From Bog-473 sp963744225 (lineage in GTDB: Bacteria; Actinomycetota; Acidimicrobiia; Acidimicrobiales; RAAP-2): a stretch of 64,000 nt of DNA. Within the stretch, counting starts at the first letter, position 1; each line of letters starts with the position of its first letter. The translations under genes were made by a program, and so were the position numbers. Shown one piece after another: positions 1 through 8,589 of the stretch. The notes beneath the pieces were generated by a model. It did not search any database. It saw only the letters and a program-made list of their open reading frames with translations, and was not told the DNA's origin. The stretch is from contig CAVUSV010000004.1 of assembly GCA_963744225.1 (NCBI GenBank), positions 2,108,001-2,172,000 on the forward strand. Reading direction: 5' to 3'.

Positions 1-1
1 C

Positions 2-262
2 GTGCCAGTGGCCGTTGCAGGCGTCTCTCGGGCGGTCGCCGGAGTCGCCCGAGTTGGACCTGTGTACACGGCACAGACGTCGCGTGGCAACGGATACGGC
101 AGCAGTGCCACCGCAGCAGCCACATCAGCTGCTGTTACCGAGGGTGCGCAGCGCGTCGTCCTCTACACAGACCTGGCAAATCTGATCTCAAACTCGATCT
201 ACCAAAACATCGGCTATCAGCCCGATCACGACGCCGAAGAGAGGGTGTTCGAGGTTCCGTAG
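2..262 (+). CDS. GNAT N-acetyltransferase, C-terminal part
   Basis: Last 86 residues of a GCN5-related acetyltransferase; the start lies left of the window. The acetyl-CoA-binding stretch RGNGYGSSAT (pattern R-x-x-G-x-G/A) is near residues 28-37, followed by an FR47-type tail with VVLYTDLAN and SNSIYQNIGYQP, the usual C-terminal strand and helix of this family. The substrate cannot be told from this half. It is closed on the right by a minus-oriented CBR 14 bp after the stop. Confidence 0.8.
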   Translation: MPVAVAGVSRAVAGVARVGPVYTAQTSRGNGYGSSATAAATSAAVTEGAQRVVLYTDLANLISNSIYQNIGYQPDHDAEERVFEVP

Positions 263-275
263 GGTTGATGCAGGG

Positions 276-292
276 TGCCCCCGTTCGCCGGG
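276..292 (-). repeat. CBR, minus orientation
   Basis: Reads TGCCCCCGTTCGCCGGG on the plus strand, a consensus core in minus orientation. Lies between the GNAT fragment and the 82-residue gene. Confidence 0.85.
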
Positions 293-311
293 AATGCGAC
301 ACTGAGGATTG

Positions 312-560
312 ATGACCTTTGAGCGGGGAGCGAGGGTGAGGGTGATTCGGGACCCAGATCACGGGCCAGGCCCGTGGCCAGATCAGCCGACGGCCGTCGT
401 GGGGGCTGCGGGCTTCGACTCCGAGTATCAAATCGTTCAGACCTCAGACGGGTCGACCCGGAGCTACTGGGTCACCTTCGATGATCCGCAATGGGATGCG
501 GAGCGTGACGGGCCTTATGTGACGGCCCAAGTCCTAGAGCGTTACCTCGTTCCGACCTGA
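312..560 (+). CDS. Small conserved-looking hypothetical protein (82 aa)
   Basis: Short acidic protein beginning MTFERGARVRVIRDPDHGPG and ending YVTAQVLERYLVPT, with RSYWVTFDDPQWDAERDGPY in the centre. The opening beta-strand rich GARVRVI and the later YWVTFD suggest a small SH3-like barrel, but I do not recognise a named family. An ATG at 312 is preferred to the TTG just upstream. It sits alone between two CBRs, as most genes here do. Confidence 0.7.
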   Translation: MTFERGARVRVIRDPDHGPGPWPDQPTAVVGAAGFDSEYQIVQTSDGSTRSYWVTFDDPQWDAERDGPYVTAQVLERYLVPT

Positions 561-561
561 C

Positions 562-577
562 TGCCCCCGTACGCCCG
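562..577 (-). repeat. CBR, minus orientation
   Basis: TGCCCCCGTACGCCCG, followed by GGTGGGA as in other full copies. Begins one base after the stop codon of the upstream gene. Confidence 0.8.
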
Positions 578-654
578 TTAGGTGGGATGTTTCCGGCTCC
601 CGTCAACCTCCGATTCGCCATGGGCGTGCATCTAGGCGCGCTCTGGTTGCCGAC

Positions 655-1359
655 CTAGTCCGGCGGCCCGTAGACGATGATCGTGACACTGACGGGCGCG
701 CTCGTCCCTGTCACCCCACCGGCATAGGAGGCCACGCTCCTGATTGCGCCCGGGAACGAGTTGGCCCTGCAGAAGGGAAACGGACCACACGAGGGTGGAG
801 CACCGGGGACGACGGCTTTCCAACCGTCGACGGTTGGCGTAGTGGCCAGCGAGAACGTTGTTCCCAACGCGGCCAGCTCGATCGTAACCTGGGTCACCCC
901 GGGCGAAGCGACGGCGTCGATCACGTAGCCCTGTGCAGGATCGAGCGTGGCACCCGCTTGGGGGAGCACCACCGTGGTGCTCGGCGCCGGGTTGTTGACG
1001 GTGATAATGGCCTTGTCGAAGGCATTCCCACCCGCCCCGGAGGCCTCAGACACCAGGGCGTAGGTGCCGTTGGGGACAGTCGTCGTATCCCAGCTACAGA
1101 GCCATCCGTAATAGGTCGGCGTCGCTGTGCACACCACTGGAGCTGAATAGCCGTAGCGGCCGCCGAAGAGCAGGAACTCGACACTGGTGGCGTTGGACGC
1201 GGAGGCGTCAAGGTACGTCGATCCGGAAAGTGTCGCCCCACTCGAAGGGACGAGCACGTTTGTGCCTGGTGGCTGGGCGCCTGCGACCTGCAGCGGCACG
1301 ACGTTCATTGCTGCGGCCAGAGCAAGCGCCGCCCCAACCACAGCAACCCTTGCTCGCAT
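655..1359 (-). CDS. Secreted protein with two Ig-like domains
   Basis: 234 residues. The N-terminus MRARVAVVGAALALAAAMNV...AGAQ is a Sec signal peptide. Two Ig-like modules follow: residues about 30-115 (NVLVPSSGATLSGSTYLDA, SVEFLLFGG, YGWLCSWDTTTVPNGTY) and about 125-234 (TVVLPQAGATLDPAQGYVIDA). The first module closely matches the C-terminal domain of the protein at 35384-36202, so the two cassettes share a module. Likely an exported beta-sandwich protein; no catalytic motif is seen. Cysteines around CTATPTYYGWLC could form a disulfide. Confidence 0.85.
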   Translation of the reverse strand: MRARVAVVGAALALAAAMNVVPLQVAGAQPPGTNVLVPSSGATLSGSTYLDASASNATSVEFLLFGGRYGYSAPVVCTATPTYYGWLCSWDTTTVPNGTYALVSEASGAGGNAFDKAIITVNNPAPSTTVVLPQAGATLDPAQGYVIDAVASPGVTQVTIELAALGTTFSLATTPTVDGWKAVVPGAPPSCGPFPFCRANSFPGAIRSVASYAGGVTGTSAPVSVTIIVYGPPD

Positions 1360-1524
1360 AACCCACCTCCGAGGGATGCCAGCGGGAAGAGCTGGCTTTT
1401 CCCGATGACCGGCATAACACCACCTGCGACGAGGTGCAACAGGCTTGTCTCCCGAGTCGCTGAAAACACAGTCGCACCGAGTACCGTCGCCTTACGTACG
1501 GCGAGGACGATCTGCCTGCAATGG

Positions 1525-1571
1525 TGCCACCTCCCGCCGGGACAGTGGGACACTTCGGCACCATGGGGGCA
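1525..1571 (-). repeat. CBR, minus orientation, full-length copy
   Basis: Both halves are present: TGCCACCTCCCGCCGGGA on the left and ACTTCGGCACCATGGGGGCA on the right. This is one of the clearest two-armed copies. Confidence 0.85.
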
Positions 1572-1729
1572 GGGAAAACCATGGCGTCGGGCCGGCCAGT
1601 ATCCGGCAGTTGCGAGTGCTCCAATATCGAGGCAGTCGACAGTCCGGGACTGATGTGATCAGCTTCTCTGGGGGTAGGAGGTCGACACTTCCTCCGACCG
1701 CATCGAACCCCCTGGCCTGGAGGTCAGCC

Positions 1730-2575
1730 ATGGCAACGATCACCGAAGACGAAGAAGACCAGATCAAGGGAGCCAACTCGTCAGGACGGACGCCGGTCGT
1801 GTTCATCCACGGCCTCTGGTTGCTTCCAAGTAGCTGGGACCGCTGGGCGGCTGTCTTCGAGGACGCCGGTTACGCCCCACTCAGCCCGGGGTGGCCCGAC
1901 GATCCCGAGACCGTCGAGGAGGCCAAGGCAAAACCCGAGGTGTTTGCCAACAAGACCCTCGACCAGGTGGCTGACCACTACGCCGCGGTCATCGACAAGC
2001 TGAACAAGAAGCCGGCGGTGATCGGCCATTCCTTCGGTGGCCTGCTCGCTCAGATGGTCGCCGGACGAGGGTTGTCAGCTGCGTCGGTGGCGATCGACGC
2101 CGCCCCCTTCCGCGGTGTGCTGCCCCTGCCGATCTCGGCCCTGAGATCGGGCAGCCCGGTGCTCAAGAACCCCCTCAACCGTCACCGGGCCATTCCCTTG
2201 ACCTACGACCAGTTCCGCTACGCCTTCGCCAACGCCGTCAGCGAGGACGAAGCCAAGGAGCTGTTCGAGACGTACGCCGTGCCCGCCCCCGGAGCGCCGC
2301 TCTTCCAGGCGGCCGCGGCGAACCTGAATCCTTGGACCGAGGCGAAGGTCGACACCGAGAATCCCGGCCGCGGCCCGATGCTGATCATCTCCGGCGAGAA
2401 GGACCACACCGTGCCGCGGTCGATCTCTGATGCCACCTTCAAGAGGCAGCAGAAGAACAAGGGTGTGACCGAGTTCGCCGAGATCCCGGGGCGGGGCCAT
2501 GCCCTCACCATCGACAATGGCTGGCGCGACGTTGCCAACACCTCTCTCGACTTCGTGAGGCGCTTCGTGTCCTGA
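1730..2575 (+). CDS. Alpha/beta hydrolase
   Basis: 281-residue soluble alpha/beta-hydrolase-fold enzyme. The oxyanion region is VVFIHGLWLLPSSW near residue 23, the nucleophile elbow is GHSFGG (serine near residue 97), the acid is probably Asp in SGEKDHTVP, and the histidine is in GRGHALTID. It belongs to the haloperoxidase/esterase-like group; the substrate is unknown. The ATG at 1730 has a GGAGG ribosome-binding site about 7 bases upstream; longer in-frame extension runs back through a CBR and is rejected. Confidence 0.9.
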   Translation: MATITEDEEDQIKGANSSGRTPVVFIHGLWLLPSSWDRWAAVFEDAGYAPLSPGWPDDPETVEEAKAKPEVFANKTLDQVADHYAAVIDKLNKKPAVIGHSFGGLLAQMVAGRGLSAASVAIDAAPFRGVLPLPISALRSGSPVLKNPLNRHRAIPLTYDQFRYAFANAVSEDEAKELFETYAVPAPGAPLFQAAAANLNPWTEAKVDTENPGRGPMLIISGEKDHTVPRSISDATFKRQQKNKGVTEFAEIPGRGHALTIDNGWRDVANTSLDFVRRFVS

Positions 2576-2676
2576 TCTCGATCAGCGGCCTGGCTACTGC
2601 GAACCGATCAGAGGTCCGTGCTGCGTTCGGGAACCTGACTAACGATCCCGCATCCTGGATGTGCGCGTACAAAGGG

Positions 2677-2693
2677 TGCCTCACTTCGCCGGG
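2677..2693 (-). repeat. CBR, minus orientation
   Basis: TGCCTCACTTCGCCGGG followed by CAGGGGC; one mismatch in the outer arm. Confidence 0.75.
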
Positions 2694-2758
2694 CAGGGGC
2701 GCATGCAACACGTTCGAGTTAGGCACTTCTGGCCCTTCCAGCAGGTCCACAATGTGGG

Positions 2759-3055
2759 ATGGGAGATAGCCAAACCACCCACTTCGGTGTCGGACCAGAT
2801 CGACTGCGTGAGATACAAGAGGCGGTCAACACAGTCGGCTACTGGCGGTACTACCTCGAACTTCGGATGGGAGCTGGACCGAACTTGGAGGTCAGGTCGG
2901 ATTCTGAACACACCGGCTACCACGTAACTGTCGAATGGGGATCGCAAAGAGGTCAGGTGCTGGCTCGAACGATTGAGCGTGCAGTCGAGCTGGCATATCG
3001 AATGAGTCATGACTTTCTCGAAGCCAGGAGCGACTACGCCGGAGACATTCTCTGA
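2759..3055 (+). CDS. Hypothetical protein (98 aa)
   Basis: Begins MGDSQTTHFGVGPDRLREIQ. The body (GYWRYYLELRMG, NLEVRSDSEHTGYHVTVEWG) looks like alternating strands followed by a C-terminal helix (RTIERAVELAYRMSHDFLEA). I do not recognise the family. It lies between a good CBR on the left and a degenerate one on the right. Confidence 0.6.
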   Translation: MGDSQTTHFGVGPDRLREIQEAVNTVGYWRYYLELRMGAGPNLEVRSDSEHTGYHVTVEWGSQRGQVLARTIERAVELAYRMSHDFLEARSDYAGDIL

Positions 3056-3086
3056 ATAGAGGTGGCAAGTAGTCGGCCTGTATTAC

Positions 3087-3104
3087 TGACGCCCGAACGG
3101 CTCA
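3087..3104 (-). repeat. Degenerate CBR, minus orientation
   Basis: TGACGCCCGAACGGCTCA resembles TGCCCCCGAACGCCGGG with several changes; placed between two genes as expected. Confidence 0.4.
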
Positions 3105-3555
3105 GTCGGGCTCCGCCTCATGGGGCCGCTTCTCGGAGGCAGGTCTGTTCAGACTGACCAGCGCGGCCTTAGCAAGTTCTCTGACGTGGTCCCACTCCTC
3201 AGACTCGGCCACCGCCGACCAACTCATGTACGGCGTTACGTCTTTGGTGGGACGAATCAGAAACCTCTCCAAATCCAATAGAAGGGCTTCGTCGGCGTTG
3301 TCAATGAGTTGCCCTTCGCGAAAGAGGTAGAGGAGGCCGGGGACCGAATCGAGGTAGCCGAGCCGCATCTCGTCTGGCGGCGGCACGATGGTTCCTCCGC
3401 GATGCGCCCATGCTTCCTGTTCGTCTGCGGGAACGCGAGCCCCCTGAGCGACTCAAGCAGATGGGGGTACATCTGATCGGCTGTGGGGTACGTGTCCTCG
3501 GAGTCCGCTTCACGTTCCTCCACCTTCCGAATGTAGCCGTCGAAGCTGGCCAGAC
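3102..3555 (-). pseudogene. Hypothetical protein, frameshifted
   Basis: Two minus-strand frames give one continuous-looking protein. The upstream frame has SLASFDGYIRKVEEREADSE and TYPTADQMYPHLLESLRG. The downstream frame has PADEQEAWAHRGGTIV...PPDEMRLGYLDSVPGLLYLF, followed by a charged tail. The switch lies roughly at 3420-3445 and needs one base gained or lost. No family recognised; the start is uncertain because the open frame runs back through the CBR at 3556. It may be a decayed cassette or a sequence error. Confidence 0.5.
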
Positions 3556-3572
3556 TGCCCCCGAACGCCGGG
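3556..3572 (-). repeat. CBR, minus orientation
   Basis: TGCCCCCGAACGCCGGG, exact consensus core. From here to about 3820 I see no convincing gene. Confidence 0.85.
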
Positions 3573-3823
3573 CTGTGGTCATTCGGCGAATCTTCCACGT
3601 TGCTGACGACCGGGTGTACCGTCAAAGCCATGCCGGGCGCCCCGATGCAGACTCGATGGGAACGATTCAAGCTGTGGCTGGCTAAGCGTATTTCCAACCG
3701 AAAGTATTGACGCTGGTTCAAGGTGCGCCTGTTCGCAGTGTATGAGCGCGGTTGTTCGGCGAAATCATTCGTTCTGCGTCGGCGACAGGGCCCGATGCGC
3801 AATGTGGTCCAGCGGGCAGTGGG

Positions 3824-4819
3824 TTAGAGGGCACCCCGGACCTCGAGCCCGACCGTGCTGACTGTGATTGGGAGCACCCGGTAGCGCTTGTCCAAGACGG
3901 TAACGCGATGCTCAATTGCCTCTTTGCACTCCCCGGTGGCGCTCAAAATCGTGACTGAGCCGCCATCTCCCCCTGCCCCATTGACCTTCCACCCGACCGC
4001 TCCTTGCGCCGCCGCGAACTCGATCACCCGTCTTGCGTCCACGCCCACAAGCCCAGGATGCAGGGACCCCTGCGCGTCGGTGTTGGCGATCATCGCCTGA
4101 CCGAAAGCGTCGAGATCCCGGGCAAGGACAGCGTCGCGAGCCGCGACCGCCGCATCTCGCAACAGCGAGAACATCCCTGATCCACGACACCCCACATCTT
4201 CGATGACCTGGCGGTGCACGGCCGAGGAGTCGTGGGCGCGACCAAGGAAGACCAGCGTTAGCCGGGGACTGAGTTCCTCCCAGGTCGGCAGTGGGTACAC
4301 CCTGGCCTCGGGGTACGTCTCGACTTCGATGTAATTGATCCCGCCGAACGCCGCGCTCAACTGGTCCTGGATCCCGCTTTGGACACCGAGGATGTCGACT
4401 TCGAGCCGATGCGCTGCGTAGGCGATGTCGCGTGGCGAGCGTTGCTCCAGGCGGAGGGCTGCCAATCCGCCCAGCAGAGCAACCGCAACCGCCGCCGACG
4501 TACCAGTGCCGCAACCGGCCGGGACGCCGGAACGAACACTGACTTCCACGGCGAGGCCCCTCGGGGGTGGGAACGCGTCGATGGCGGCCTCGAGCAGCGG
4601 GTGGCGGGCGACCCGGGGCGCCCCCGGGACGATGGAGTACCGGTCGCCGAAGGCCTCCACGTCGAGCACGACAGCGTCCGGGCTTGCCGTCGTGCGGATC
4701 GAAACCTCCACTCCTGGCGTCACTGCGATATTCAAGATCCGTCCCGGCCCCCCAAACCATGTGTCGGTCCACCCACCGTTGTCACAGATCCGCACGGGAG
4801 CCGACGCCTCGATTACCAC
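3824..4819 (-). CDS. GHMP-family sugar kinase
   Basis: 331 residues, full length for a GHMP kinase. The N-terminus MVIEASAPVRICDNGGWTDT is the substrate-binding strand seen in heptose/fucose kinases, the ATP loop is PAGCGTGTSAAVAVALLGG (G-L/C-G-S/T-S type) near residues 100-118, and the third motif is KVNGAGGDGGSVTIL. It resembles D-glycero-D-manno-heptose 7-phosphate kinase-like enzymes, so it probably phosphorylates a sugar in the cytoplasm. No other sugar-nucleotide genes lie nearby, consistent with a stand-alone cassette. Confidence 0.85.
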   Translation of the reverse strand: MVIEASAPVRICDNGGWTDTWFGGPGRILNIAVTPGVEVSIRTTASPDAVVLDVEAFGDRYSIVPGAPRVARHPLLEAAIDAFPPPRGLAVEVSVRSGVPAGCGTGTSAAVAVALLGGLAALRLEQRSPRDIAYAAHRLEVDILGVQSGIQDQLSAAFGGINYIEVETYPEARVYPLPTWEELSPRLTLVFLGRAHDSSAVHRQVIEDVGCRGSGMFSLLRDAAVAARDAVLARDLDAFGQAMIANTDAQGSLHPGLVGVDARRVIEFAAAQGAVGWKVNGAGGDGGSVTILSATGECKEAIEHRVTVLDKRYRVLPITVSTVGLEVRGAL

Positions 4820-5031
4820 TCAACATCCACCAATGAGAATGACCGCCCGCTCACGATGAGGGCGGTAGGTCAGAGCAAAGCGACGCGAGGTCCATGGCCC
4901 GATAATGCCTTAAATTGTCCAGTATGAACCGCCCTGCAAGACCTTGCACTTTGGTATGAGACAACCTCAATCCTGACACGTACACGCGGTTCTGTGTCCC
5001 CCAGAGAGTGCGGGCTGCAGAGACAGAAGGG

Positions 5032-5049
5032 TTCCCCACTACGCCGGCC
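5032..5049 (-). repeat. CBR, minus orientation
   Basis: TTCCCCACTACGCCGGCC, two changes from consensus; 38 bp before the start of the downstream gene. Confidence 0.65.
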
Positions 5050-5086
5050 TGGGGGCCGGAAATGGTCATGCGGTAGTTTTGTCGGC

Positions 5087-6028
5087 ATGGCCGAGGAGTT
5101 GTTGCTCTTCGCAGGATCGGCAAGCCGCAAACTCGGTCGAGCCGTCGCCGACTACCTCGATTGTACCCTTGGCTCGAGTGAGACTCTGAGGTTTTCAGAG
5201 GGCAACCTGTTCGTACGAATACTCGAGAATGTGAGGGGACGTGACGTCTTCTTGGTTCAGGGGACGGGGTTTCCGGCCAACGACAACTTCGTTGAACTGC
5301 TGTTCTGGATAGATGCATTCAAGCGGGCCAGTGCCGCATCAGTCACCGCAGTCATCCCGTACTTCAGCTACGCCAAGGGCGACAAGAAGGATGAGCCAAG
5401 GGTGTCGATCCGAGCTCGAGTGTGTGCGGATGCAATCGAAGCAGCGGGCGTTGACCGCGTCATCACCCTGGATTTGCACGCCCCTCAAGTGCAGGGCTTC
5501 TTCAAGGTTCCCGTCGACGACCTCTATGCACTCCCTGTTCTGTGTGAGGCAATTTCCGCCAAGGCGCTTCCGAACCTCGTTGTCGTAGCCCCCGACGCCG
5601 GGTTCGCTAAGAAGGGGCGCCAGTGGTCCGAACGACTCCGTACGCCACTTGCCATCGCTGACAAACGTCGAGTCGACCATTCCGAGTCAGCAGAGGTGGT
5701 CGAGCTGATGGGATCGGTCGAGGGTCGAACGGCGCTCATCGTCGATGACTTCACGATTTCTGCGGGAACACTGGTTGACGCGGCCAGGGTCCTCATCGAA
5801 CGGGGTGCGGCATCGGTCTATGCGGCTGTGAGCCATGGATTGCTGACTGAGGCCGCCATGGGACTCCTCGAAGCCAGCCCAATTGAGCGACTCTTCATGA
5901 CCGACAGTGTGGAGACACAACCGGTGGCGATGTCAGCCAAGGTCGAGGTGATCTCGGTAGCCGGTCTCTTCGGCGAGGCCATCAGAAGGATCTTTCGCCG
6001 GGAGAGTGTCTCGGATCTATTCACCTGA
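5087..6028 (+). CDS. Ribose-phosphate pyrophosphokinase-like protein
   Basis: 313 residues, the normal length of PRPP synthetase. The type I phosphoribosyltransferase layout is clear: N-terminal LLLFAGSASRKLGRAVADYL, SEGNLFVRI, the ATP-contact region PYFSYAKGDKKDE (usually YARQDRK), DLHAPQVQGFF, and the PRPP loop LIVDDFTISAGTL near residues 215-228. The catalytic flexible-loop region is altered relative to housekeeping Prs, so this is probably a divergent paralogue. The ATG at 5087 follows a CBR. Confidence 0.85.
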   Translation: MAEELLLFAGSASRKLGRAVADYLDCTLGSSETLRFSEGNLFVRILENVRGRDVFLVQGTGFPANDNFVELLFWIDAFKRASAASVTAVIPYFSYAKGDKKDEPRVSIRARVCADAIEAAGVDRVITLDLHAPQVQGFFKVPVDDLYALPVLCEAISAKALPNLVVVAPDAGFAKKGRQWSERLRTPLAIADKRRVDHSESAEVVELMGSVEGRTALIVDDFTISAGTLVDAARVLIERGAASVYAAVSHGLLTEAAMGLLEASPIERLFMTDSVETQPVAMSAKVEVISVAGLFGEAIRRIFRRESVSDLFT

Positions 6029-6054
6029 GCCTGTCGCCTGTCATTGCAACGGGC

Positions 6055-6071
6055 TAGCCCCGATCGCCGGA
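6055..6071 (-). repeat. CBR, minus orientation
   Basis: TAGCCCCGATCGCCGGA; outer-arm bases and CGCCGG kept. Confidence 0.65.
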
Positions 6072-6092
6072 TAGAGGGGTAGGCTGCGCGGG

Positions 6093-6656
6093 GTGAAAGG
6101 CAGGGTTTTCGCCCTGGTTGTAGTACTTGGCGGTGTCGTCTTGGCCCCGGGATCCACGAGTGGAGCCGTTACGCTGTCCGTCGCGACCCTGCCGCCATCC
6201 TGCTATTTAGGTCAGGTCAGCGCTACCGGCTACTGGGAGGGCGCCACGAACTCGATGGCAGGCACCGTCTGATTCACCAACACGAGCACCAAGCCCTGTT
6301 CGCTGCGCGGCTACCTGCCCGTAACGCTACGCACACAGAGCGGTAAGGCATTGCCACTGGTCATTCGGCGAGCAGGCATCACGTTGCTCCCACAGCCCGT
6401 TCTCCATCCGAGCGCTGTCACCCTCGCCCCTTGCGGCCAAGACGCCGCAGTCTTCGCCTTCCAGTGGTGGAACTGGTGCCGACCGAATCCTGGGCCGCTA
6501 AGTGTCTCCGTCACCATCTCTTCACAACGGTCCCTTGTCGTTACACCCATGGGTTGGGGCTTCTCCGCGACGCCATCTGGTTGCCTAAGTCGGCAGACGC
6601 GCTCTTGGATAGGACTAACGCCGGTGCGAAATACAAACCTGAACGCGCACGGCTGA
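6093..6656 (+). pseudogene. DUF4232-like secreted protein with in-frame TGA
   Basis: Starts GTG at 6093 with a signal peptide (VKGRVFALVVVLGGVVLAPG). After CYLGQVSATGYWEG comes codon 60, TGA (6270-6272), exactly where the family has its strand before FTNTSTKPCSLRGYLPVTL. The frame then continues open to 6656. CGA to TGA (Arg to stop) is the simplest explanation. The C-x-L-x-G-Y/F-P-x-V block is the mark of DUF4232 exported proteins. Translation could restart downstream but would lose the signal peptide, so the product is probably lost. Confidence 0.65.
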
Positions 6657-6669
6657 GAGCGGTCCTGGG

Positions 6670-6686
6670 TGCCCCCGACCGCCGAG
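6670..6686 (-). repeat. CBR, minus orientation
   Basis: TGCCCCCGACCGCCGAG, between the DUF4232-like and I78-like genes. Confidence 0.75.
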
Positions 6687-6742
6687 CTGGTTACACCCAT
6701 TTCGGCATGCCAGGGCATGGGCCATTGGGCAACATAGAGAAC

Positions 6743-6961
6743 ATGGAAGAGCGAGAGTGGGTCGGAGCTAAAGCCGAAACCCCCGAGAGCCGGAGCTATG
6801 TCGGATTGAGCCGAGCGGATGCGCTCGAAGCGGCGGAGACGGCGGGAGTGAAGGCAGTGAGAGTGATCGAAGGTTCGCAGCACCTGACTGCAGATTTCCG
6901 ACCCGACCGTCTCAACATCGTCATCGCCGATGGGTACGTGACCAAGGCCGCATTCTTTTAG
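6743..6961 (+). CDS. Peptidase inhibitor I78-like protein
   Basis: 72 residues, MEEREWVGAKAETPESRSYV onward. The central block AGVKAVRVIEG followed by LTADFRPDRLNIVIADGYV matches the I78 pattern (R-V-i-x-P/E-G-x-x-x-T-x-D-y/f-R-x-D-R-L-N), in which this loop blocks serine proteases. The family's usual terminal Cys-Gly is replaced by AAFF. No signal peptide is seen, so it may act inside the cell. Single-gene cassette. Confidence 0.75.
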   Translation: MEEREWVGAKAETPESRSYVGLSRADALEAAETAGVKAVRVIEGSQHLTADFRPDRLNIVIADGYVTKAAFF

Positions 6962-6969
6962 GATTTGCC

Positions 6970-6986
6970 TGGCTCAGTTCGCCGGG
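6970..6986 (-). repeat. CBR, minus orientation
   Basis: TGGCTCAGTTCGCCGGG; ends 10 bp before the stop codon of the next, oppositely oriented gene. Confidence 0.75.
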
Positions 6987-6995
6987 ACTGGGCGC

Positions 6996-7472
6996 TTAAC
7001 CGTCGAGATCGTCAGATGGACGTCCACGTTGGCCGTCTTCGAGAAGGCGCCCAATATCGGCAACCTCTTCTCTTACAGACTGAGCGAACCACTTTCCGAC
7101 GACCAGGTCATGGAGTGCCCCAAGGACCCCATGCCCGAGATCAAGTTCCTCGACGTGTCGGATACGAACACCGTCGGACACGTCTTCAATCTCAAACCAT
7201 GCGTGGAGGCTTCTTGGAACTCCGTGCTCAAGGGTCACGTCTATGTGATTCGGCCGGTTCCATCGGTATCGGGTGATCACCGAGCCCTTGAAGCGACCGA
7301 GGAACTTGCCATCCTCGCGAGCCAACATCCCGTTGGGAATATCCGCGAGCTTGGTTACCCACACCATCTTCGTGTCAGCCTTGGTGTATTGGGCAGGATC
7401 GAGAACGAAATCAAATGCCTCCACAGCACTGACTCCCCGAGCCACTGTGATTCCTTCGCCTCTGACCATCAC
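6996..7472 (-). CDS. SRPBCC / polyketide-cyclase-like protein
   Basis: 158 residues with the START-like fold pattern: an opening strand with VEAFDFVLDPAQYTKADTKM, a middle GRFKGSVITRYRWNRPNHIDVTLEH, strand RIRHVEELDLGHG, and a long C-terminal helix (HDLVVGKWFAQSVREEVADIGRLL). Such proteins bind a hydrophobic ligand or act as cyclases/cell-stress factors; no specific role can be assigned. Its stop lies immediately beside a CBR. Confidence 0.75.
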   Translation of the reverse strand: MMVRGEGITVARGVSAVEAFDFVLDPAQYTKADTKMVWVTKLADIPNGMLAREDGKFLGRFKGSVITRYRWNRPNHIDVTLEHGVPRSLHAWFEIEDVSDGVRIRHVEELDLGHGVLGALHDLVVGKWFAQSVREEVADIGRLLEDGQRGRPSDDLDG

Positions 7473-7576
7473 TGCCTCCTAATGCAGTTGCTTGGCACGG
7501 TCAGAAAACCATTTTTCCGTTTCCCTCCAGCCTTCTCAATACGATGAGGCTGGGCAACCGATCTGGGAGGATTGCC

Positions 7577-7593
7577 TGCCCCAGTTCGCCCGA
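7577..7593 (-). repeat. CBR, minus orientation
   Basis: TGCCCCAGTTCGCCCGA; one change in the inner arm. Confidence 0.75.
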
Positions 7594-7703
7594 ACGAGGC
7601 GCAACCGGTACGTGGAGCCGTGTCGGCAGCGCGCCGCCGAAACTGACCAGCCCTGCGTCGGAAAGATGCTGAGGCCCGAGGGGTTAACCGCAGTCAGCCA
7701 GGA

Positions 7704-8054
7704 TCAGTCGCCTGCATGCCGCACATCGTCCGGCATGAAGATATCTGGAATCGTGTCCAACGACCCCGGACGCCGTATTCGGTAACCCAACTCAACAACC
7801 TGTGCGATCTCGTAGCCACCTGCCCACTGCCCCGGCAGATATCTCGTGCGGACTTCGACGCTCGACGCCACCTGGTGTCGCGGCGGTGTTGGTACGACTA
7901 CATCCTTGACGGCAAATCCTCCCCGACCATCCGAAGTGCACGTCGATGCGATGGCGGACGCAAACCGCACGAAGATGTCGCGGCTCCCATCGTCTGGTGT
8001 GAGCAGGCCGAACTCCCTTGTCGGACTCGTCCAATTCATTGTGCCGTGGACCAT
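7704..8054 (-). CDS. Cold-shock-domain-like protein
   Basis: 116 residues. The N-terminal part GTMNWTSPTREFGLLTPDDGSRDIFVRF parallels the cold-shock pattern (G-x-V-K-W-F/N-x-x-k-G-F/y-G-F-I-x-x-D-x-G-x-D-I/v-F-V), with Phe-Gly in RNP1 and DIFVRF in RNP2. The C-terminal half (VRTRYLPGQWAGGYEIAQVVELGYRIRRPGS) resembles the YEIAxxVExGYRI tails of hybrid cold-shock proteins. Probably binds nucleic acid; function unknown. Confidence 0.7.
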   Translation of the reverse strand: MVHGTMNWTSPTREFGLLTPDDGSRDIFVRFASAIASTCTSDGRGGFAVKDVVVPTPPRHQVASSVEVRTRYLPGQWAGGYEIAQVVELGYRIRRPGSLDTIPDIFMPDDVRHAGD

Positions 8055-8255
8055 GACACGGCCTCCTTCAATAGGTACTCAGAAGAAGGCGTCGAGACTG
8101 CACGGGACGACAACGAACGAATCGTCCAACTTCAACAAGGCGTCACTCCCAAGGGGGGACGGTGCCTACGTTACTACCCTGCGGGCTGCCGTAACGAGAA
8201 TTATTGACCTCACCGCGATCTATCCCATACCGGCACATATATGTGCCAGGGCAGT

Positions 8256-8461
8256 TCAGGCGTGGAACGTCGGATCTGGGTGATCGGGGTAATAGTGATT
8301 CACCGGCCCCCCGTCATCGCAATCGTTGCAAATCGTTGTCCATCCCTTAACTCTTGCAAGGTGCGAGAAGTGATCTAAAACCAGCGGATACGGCCACGCA
8401 GCAGGGCTGCCGCCGTACAGCCATCGCAGTCGCAGGTGACCTGGTGCCCATGAATCGTCAC
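8256..8461 (-). pseudogene. Small zinc-ribbon-like protein, frameshifted
   Basis: Minus-strand reading from GTG 8461 gives VTIHGHQVTCDCDGCTAAAL. Switching frame near 8400 gives LVLDHFSHLARVKGWTTICNDCDDGGPVNHYYPDHP, ending at 8256. Joined, the C-x-C-x-x-C and C-x-x-C pairs make a plausible zinc site with an intervening 'A-x-x-x-GW' helix. One base gained or lost explains the split. Neither half alone looks like a complete protein. Confidence 0.45.
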
Positions 8462-8495
8462 GACTGAACCGTAGCTTCGCAAAAGCCGGACCAGC

Positions 8496-8548
8496 TGCCC
8501 CACTTCGCCGGGACAGTGGAACACTTCGAGCACCGATGGGCAGGGGCA
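8496..8548 (-). repeat. CBR, minus orientation, full-length copy
   Basis: Left part TGCCCCACTTCGCCGGGA, middle ACAGTGGAACACTTCGAGCA, right arm ending GGGCAGGGGCA. Both stem halves are present. Confidence 0.85.
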
Positions 8549-8589
8549 GAGGACGTTGCAAGCCGACTCAGGTCGGGCCAAGCTGGAGT

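Noticed and set aside
3800..3826. Possible plus-oriented repeat at GGTTAGAGGGCACC beside the kinase stop
   Set aside because: CCGGCG is absent and it would be the only plus copy in the left block; too weak to count.
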